Source: Euperipatoides rowelli (taxonomy: Eukaryota; Onychophora; Udeonychophora; Euonychophora; Peripatopsidae). Taken from it: a stretch of 10,652 nucleotides of DNA. The notes below the pieces were generated by a model. It had not been told where the DNA came from. It was given only the letters and a program-made list of their open reading frames with translations, and made no database searches. Of this stretch, positions 7,931 to 10,652 are shown piece by piece; within the stretch, counting starts at the first letter, position 1; the number at the start of each line of letters is the position of its first letter. Both the position numbers and the translations under genes were made by a program. The stretch lies in NCBI GenBank assembly GCA_003024985.2, contig PXIH01S0056365.1; one strand, given 5' to 3'.

Positions 7931-9104
7931 TGATGATGGTATCAGAAACACTCTCCAAAGTCCTTCCATGATGGTATCAGAAACATTTCCCAAAGATGTT
8001 TCATGATGCTCTCAGAAAAAAATATCCAGTCTTTCCACAATGGTATCAGAAATATATCCCAAATATGTTTCAGGATAATACCTGAAACATTCTTCAAAGT
8101 TTTTTCATGATGGTACTAGAAGCATTCTCCAAAATATTACAATGATGTTCTCCAAAGTCTTTATATGATGGTATCAGAAACATTCTACAAAGTTTTTCCA
8201 TGATGATACCAAATAATTTTCCAAAAATGTTTCATGATAGTGTCAAAACCTTTATTTAAAGTCCTTCCATGATGATTTCAGAAACATTCCCCAAAGTTCT
8301 TACTTGATGGTATTAAAAATATTCTTGAAAGTCTTTCCATGATGGGATCAGAAACAATCTTCATAATTCTTCCATGATAAAATTAGAAACATACAATATG
8401 GTACAAGAAATATTCTCATAAAATTAACCACTATGGTTAAAAAAGTCTTCCAATGATGGTTTCAGAAACATTATTCAAAGTAATGGTATCAGAACAATTC
8501 TAAATATTACCAGTATGGTACAAAAAAAAAACTTCAACGTTTTTCAATGATGGTATGAGAGCCATTCTCCAAAGTAATGGTATCAGAACCATTCTCCAAA
8601 GATTTTCCATGATAAGGCCAGAAGCATTCTCCAAAATATTACCATGATGATACCAGAAAAATTATCCAGTCTTTCTATGATCATAGAATAAACATTTCCA
8701 AAGTCTTTCCATGATGATAAAAGAAACACTCTCTAAAGACCTTCCATGATGATTCATAAATATTTTCTCAAGGACATTCCATAATAGTACCAGAATCATT
8801 ATCCAAAGTCCTTCCATGATGGGGTTAAAAGCAATTCTCCAAAATCTTTCCAAGATGGTACCAGAAACATTCTTCAAAATTTTTCCATAATAATACCAGA
8901 AACATTACCCAAAATAGTATCATGATGGTATCAGAAAAATTCTCCAAAGTCATTTAGTAATAGTATCAGAAAATTTTCTAAAGTTTTTCCATTATGGTAG
9001 ACTATAAGAAACATGCTCCAAAAGTTTTCCATAATGGTATCAGAAACATTCATTAAAGTGCTTCCATGATGGTACAAGAAACATTCTACAAAGTCTTTCT
9101 ATAA
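7931..9104. repeat. Minisatellite, 35-bp period, about 33 units
   Basis: The core CCATGATGGTATCAGAAAC followed by ATTCTCCAAAGTC recurs throughout; for example TGGTATCAG starts at 7937 and again at 7972, exactly 35 bases apart. Units vary by many substitutions and several carry deletions, such as shortened units around 8141-8160 and the CAAAGTAATGG variants at 8476 and 8570. Each full unit includes the 9-bp dyad CCATGATGG. Because 35 is not a multiple of three, the phase changes from unit to unit, and stops are frequent. A 71-residue minus-strand frame at 8662-8877 is an accident of the repeat and is not annotated as a gene. The divergence between units indicates an old array. Confidence 0.95.
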
Positions 9105-9587
9105 TTACAGGAAATTATATTGTTTGTTATTGGGGATTTATTTTGATTTGTAATATACAGACATTTGCAGATTTCTAAAAAAGAATTCAAGAATTGATTA
9201 TATCACTTTATCAATTATTTTTATATACTGTTATATATTGAAGTTTGCAGGTCAGTGTATTTTCCAATTATTGAGCTTTATGTTTGGTTTGCAAAAAAAT
9301 GATAATTATTTTAATTATTTAACAAAGTTGTCAAACGTAAATAAAATTTTGAAATTTTTTATACTGAATATTCTTTGTATATAGTCAAAAAGTATTAATT
9401 TCCCTATTCTACAGCAAAGATTTATATGAAGCACTAAATTATAAAAATCAATTAAATTAAAAAAAAAAAAAGATTTTAAGAAAGTATTACTTTGTAATAA
9501 AGGCAGTAAACATTTAAGTTCAGACTTAATTAAACAAAATATTTAAAAACAAACTATTTAATTAACAGTAATTAAGCTGTGAAAAAA

Positions 9588-9617
9588 CTATAATTAGCTA
9601 TTTGTGGTTAATTATAG
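9588..9617. repeat. Perfect 9-bp inverted repeat with 12-base loop
   Basis: CTATAATTA (9588-9596) pairs with TAATTATAG (9609-9617). In DNA this AT-rich such dyads can arise by chance. No target duplication or transposon end is evident. Confidence 0.6.
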
Positions 9618-10205
9618 TAGACAAATTTGATCAAAAATATGATGTTCATAGCCAAATAAATTTTAATACTGAAATTTTCATTATAAAAGAGGTACCGGTA
9701 TTTAAAAATACATAAATAGCATTTTGGCTCATTATGCTGAGCAAAAATTAGAAAAATCATAGATTTCTTAGCATTTGGCTAAAATTCTAGTGGAAGCTAA
9801 AATCCTGCATTAAAAAACTCTTCATTTATTATTATGCAAGAAGCTTGAACTCATATGAAAAAAAAAGATGTTACAAAAAGAGATGAAGGTAGTTGGGTAA
9901 TTTGTGAGGCAGGTATATTTCTGTCATTTTTTTTCTATTAATTAAAACCCAATTCTCAAATCATTTCAATTAGCATCCCTGAAAAAACTTTTAAGGAAAT
10001 ACTGAAATTGTAAAGTAGTAGCCAATCTATTTTACTAACAAGCAACAAATCTGAATTTACTTATTCGTATAAATAAATGAACAACGATTTTTTGAAAATG
10101 GTCCAAAATGCTGAATATGGTGGAAGGAACTTAACAAATGCCCTAGTGTTGAAAATGTTAAGTCAACAGTCCAATAGATTCATCCTATCCTGAAACTGAT
10201 TAAGG

Positions 10206-10234
10206 TTTCCAAAAGTCTGTCTATGATGTTTCTG
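10206..10234 (+). repeat. Isolated copy resembling the minisatellite unit
   Basis: CCAAAAGTCTGTCTATGATG (10209-10228) aligns to the CCAAAGTCTTTCCATGATG part of the array unit with about 17 of 20 columns matching, including one inserted A. It lies about 1.1 kb beyond the array with unrelated sequence between. It could be a dispersed unit, a progenitor sequence or coincidence. Confidence 0.4.
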
Positions 10235-10652
10235 TGTACACAGCTCCATGCTGACTTTCTGATAAATTAAGCTGGCCAAACTTTTTGTCAACTTTAGAAC
10301 AGTGTAACATCAAATGCCTTATAGCTAGTATACTTAATAAAAGTAATCTGTTAAAGATTTAACAGTAATTAATCTGCAGAAAATAAGCTTTGTGTACTTT
10401 GTTTTGTATGCATTTTATATAACTAGAATAAGAAATAATATATCTATTAACTTGATCACATTATAATTATTTTTGTTTTATTTATTATTAGCTTTTAATT
10501 ACCCGACATTGCCTGATCTTTTGTTATCTAAAGCATCATTTACTAAACTATAATTAGCTTGTCATTTATTACAATTTATTAATAGCTGAAATCATAAATG
10601 TTTGTATGTGCTGTATGTATCTACAATATATCTACATTTATATCACACACCA

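Larger units (their letters stand above)
9105..10652. other. AT-rich DNA, no gene supported
   Basis: No gene is supported. A short plus-strand frame at 10077-10193 (38 residues, Met start directly after a stop codon) has ordinary amino-acid composition but no recognised motif. A perfect 9-bp inverted repeat, CTATAATTA/TAATTATAG, lies at 9588-9617. Its left arm recurs near 10548, and TTAACAGTAATTAA occurs near 9562 and again near 10359, so a faint shared repeat may be present. GGTACCGGTA at 9692-9701 is the only GC-rich dyad. Confidence 0.5.

Noticed and set aside
8662-8877. 71-residue minus-strand open frame rich in Trp, Met and Leu
   Set aside because: It lies wholly in the 35-bp minisatellite and is a by-product of the repeated unit.
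10077-10193. 38-residue plus-strand frame with balanced composition
   Set aside because: No family match that I recognise, no context and only 117 bases; chance cannot be excluded.

Overview
This is an AT-rich stretch (roughly three quarters A+T by eye) from an animal genome, most likely an invertebrate. The clues are the absence of dense bacterial-type coding, the long noncoding AT-rich tracts, a decayed non-LTR retrotransposon (LINE), a TTAA-flanked piggyBac-type nonautonomous DNA transposon, and a long minisatellite. The species cannot be named from this window. I see no intact host gene, no tRNA or rRNA, no CRISPR array and no operon. One base (2725) is an N, as expected of a draft assembly.

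Layout. From 1 to about 3760 there is AT-rich DNA without a supportable gene. From 3762 to 4042, minus strand, there is a short protein-like patch in three frames: an acidic Ser/Asp/Glu-rich stretch followed by a hydrophobic one. I read it tentatively as a broken coding remnant of unknown family. It carries an exact 18-bp tandem duplication that repeats six residues in frame. From 4043 to about 5514 there is again AT-rich DNA. From about 5515 to 7906 lies a plus-strand LINE of the broad CR1/L2/Jockey type, missing its 5' part. It has stop codons, frameshifts and an internal deletion that removes the reverse transcriptase YxDD region. It ends in a small 3' hairpin and an AATA-type tail.

The LINE is interrupted at 5878-6852 by a 967-bp element flanked by TTAA on both sides. 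Its inverted ends start CACGTTCGC and it has subterminal GGATYCGAGT motifs, which is the architecture of a piggyBac-type MITE. Removing the insert and one TTAA puts the two LINE halves back in one reading frame, which fixes the order of events: LINE first, MITE second.

Starting 25 bases after the LINE tail, a minisatellite with a 35-bp period runs from about 7931 to 9104 (about 33 units). An isolated unit-like match lies about 1.1 kb further on, at 10206-10234. The remainder, 9105-10652, is AT-rich DNA with no supportable gene.

These parts do not form a working pathway. The window is a graveyard of mobile and satellite DNA, probably intergenic or intronic. Its main value is the clear nested insertion and the tandem array. 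I found no convincing evidence of a novel functional system.
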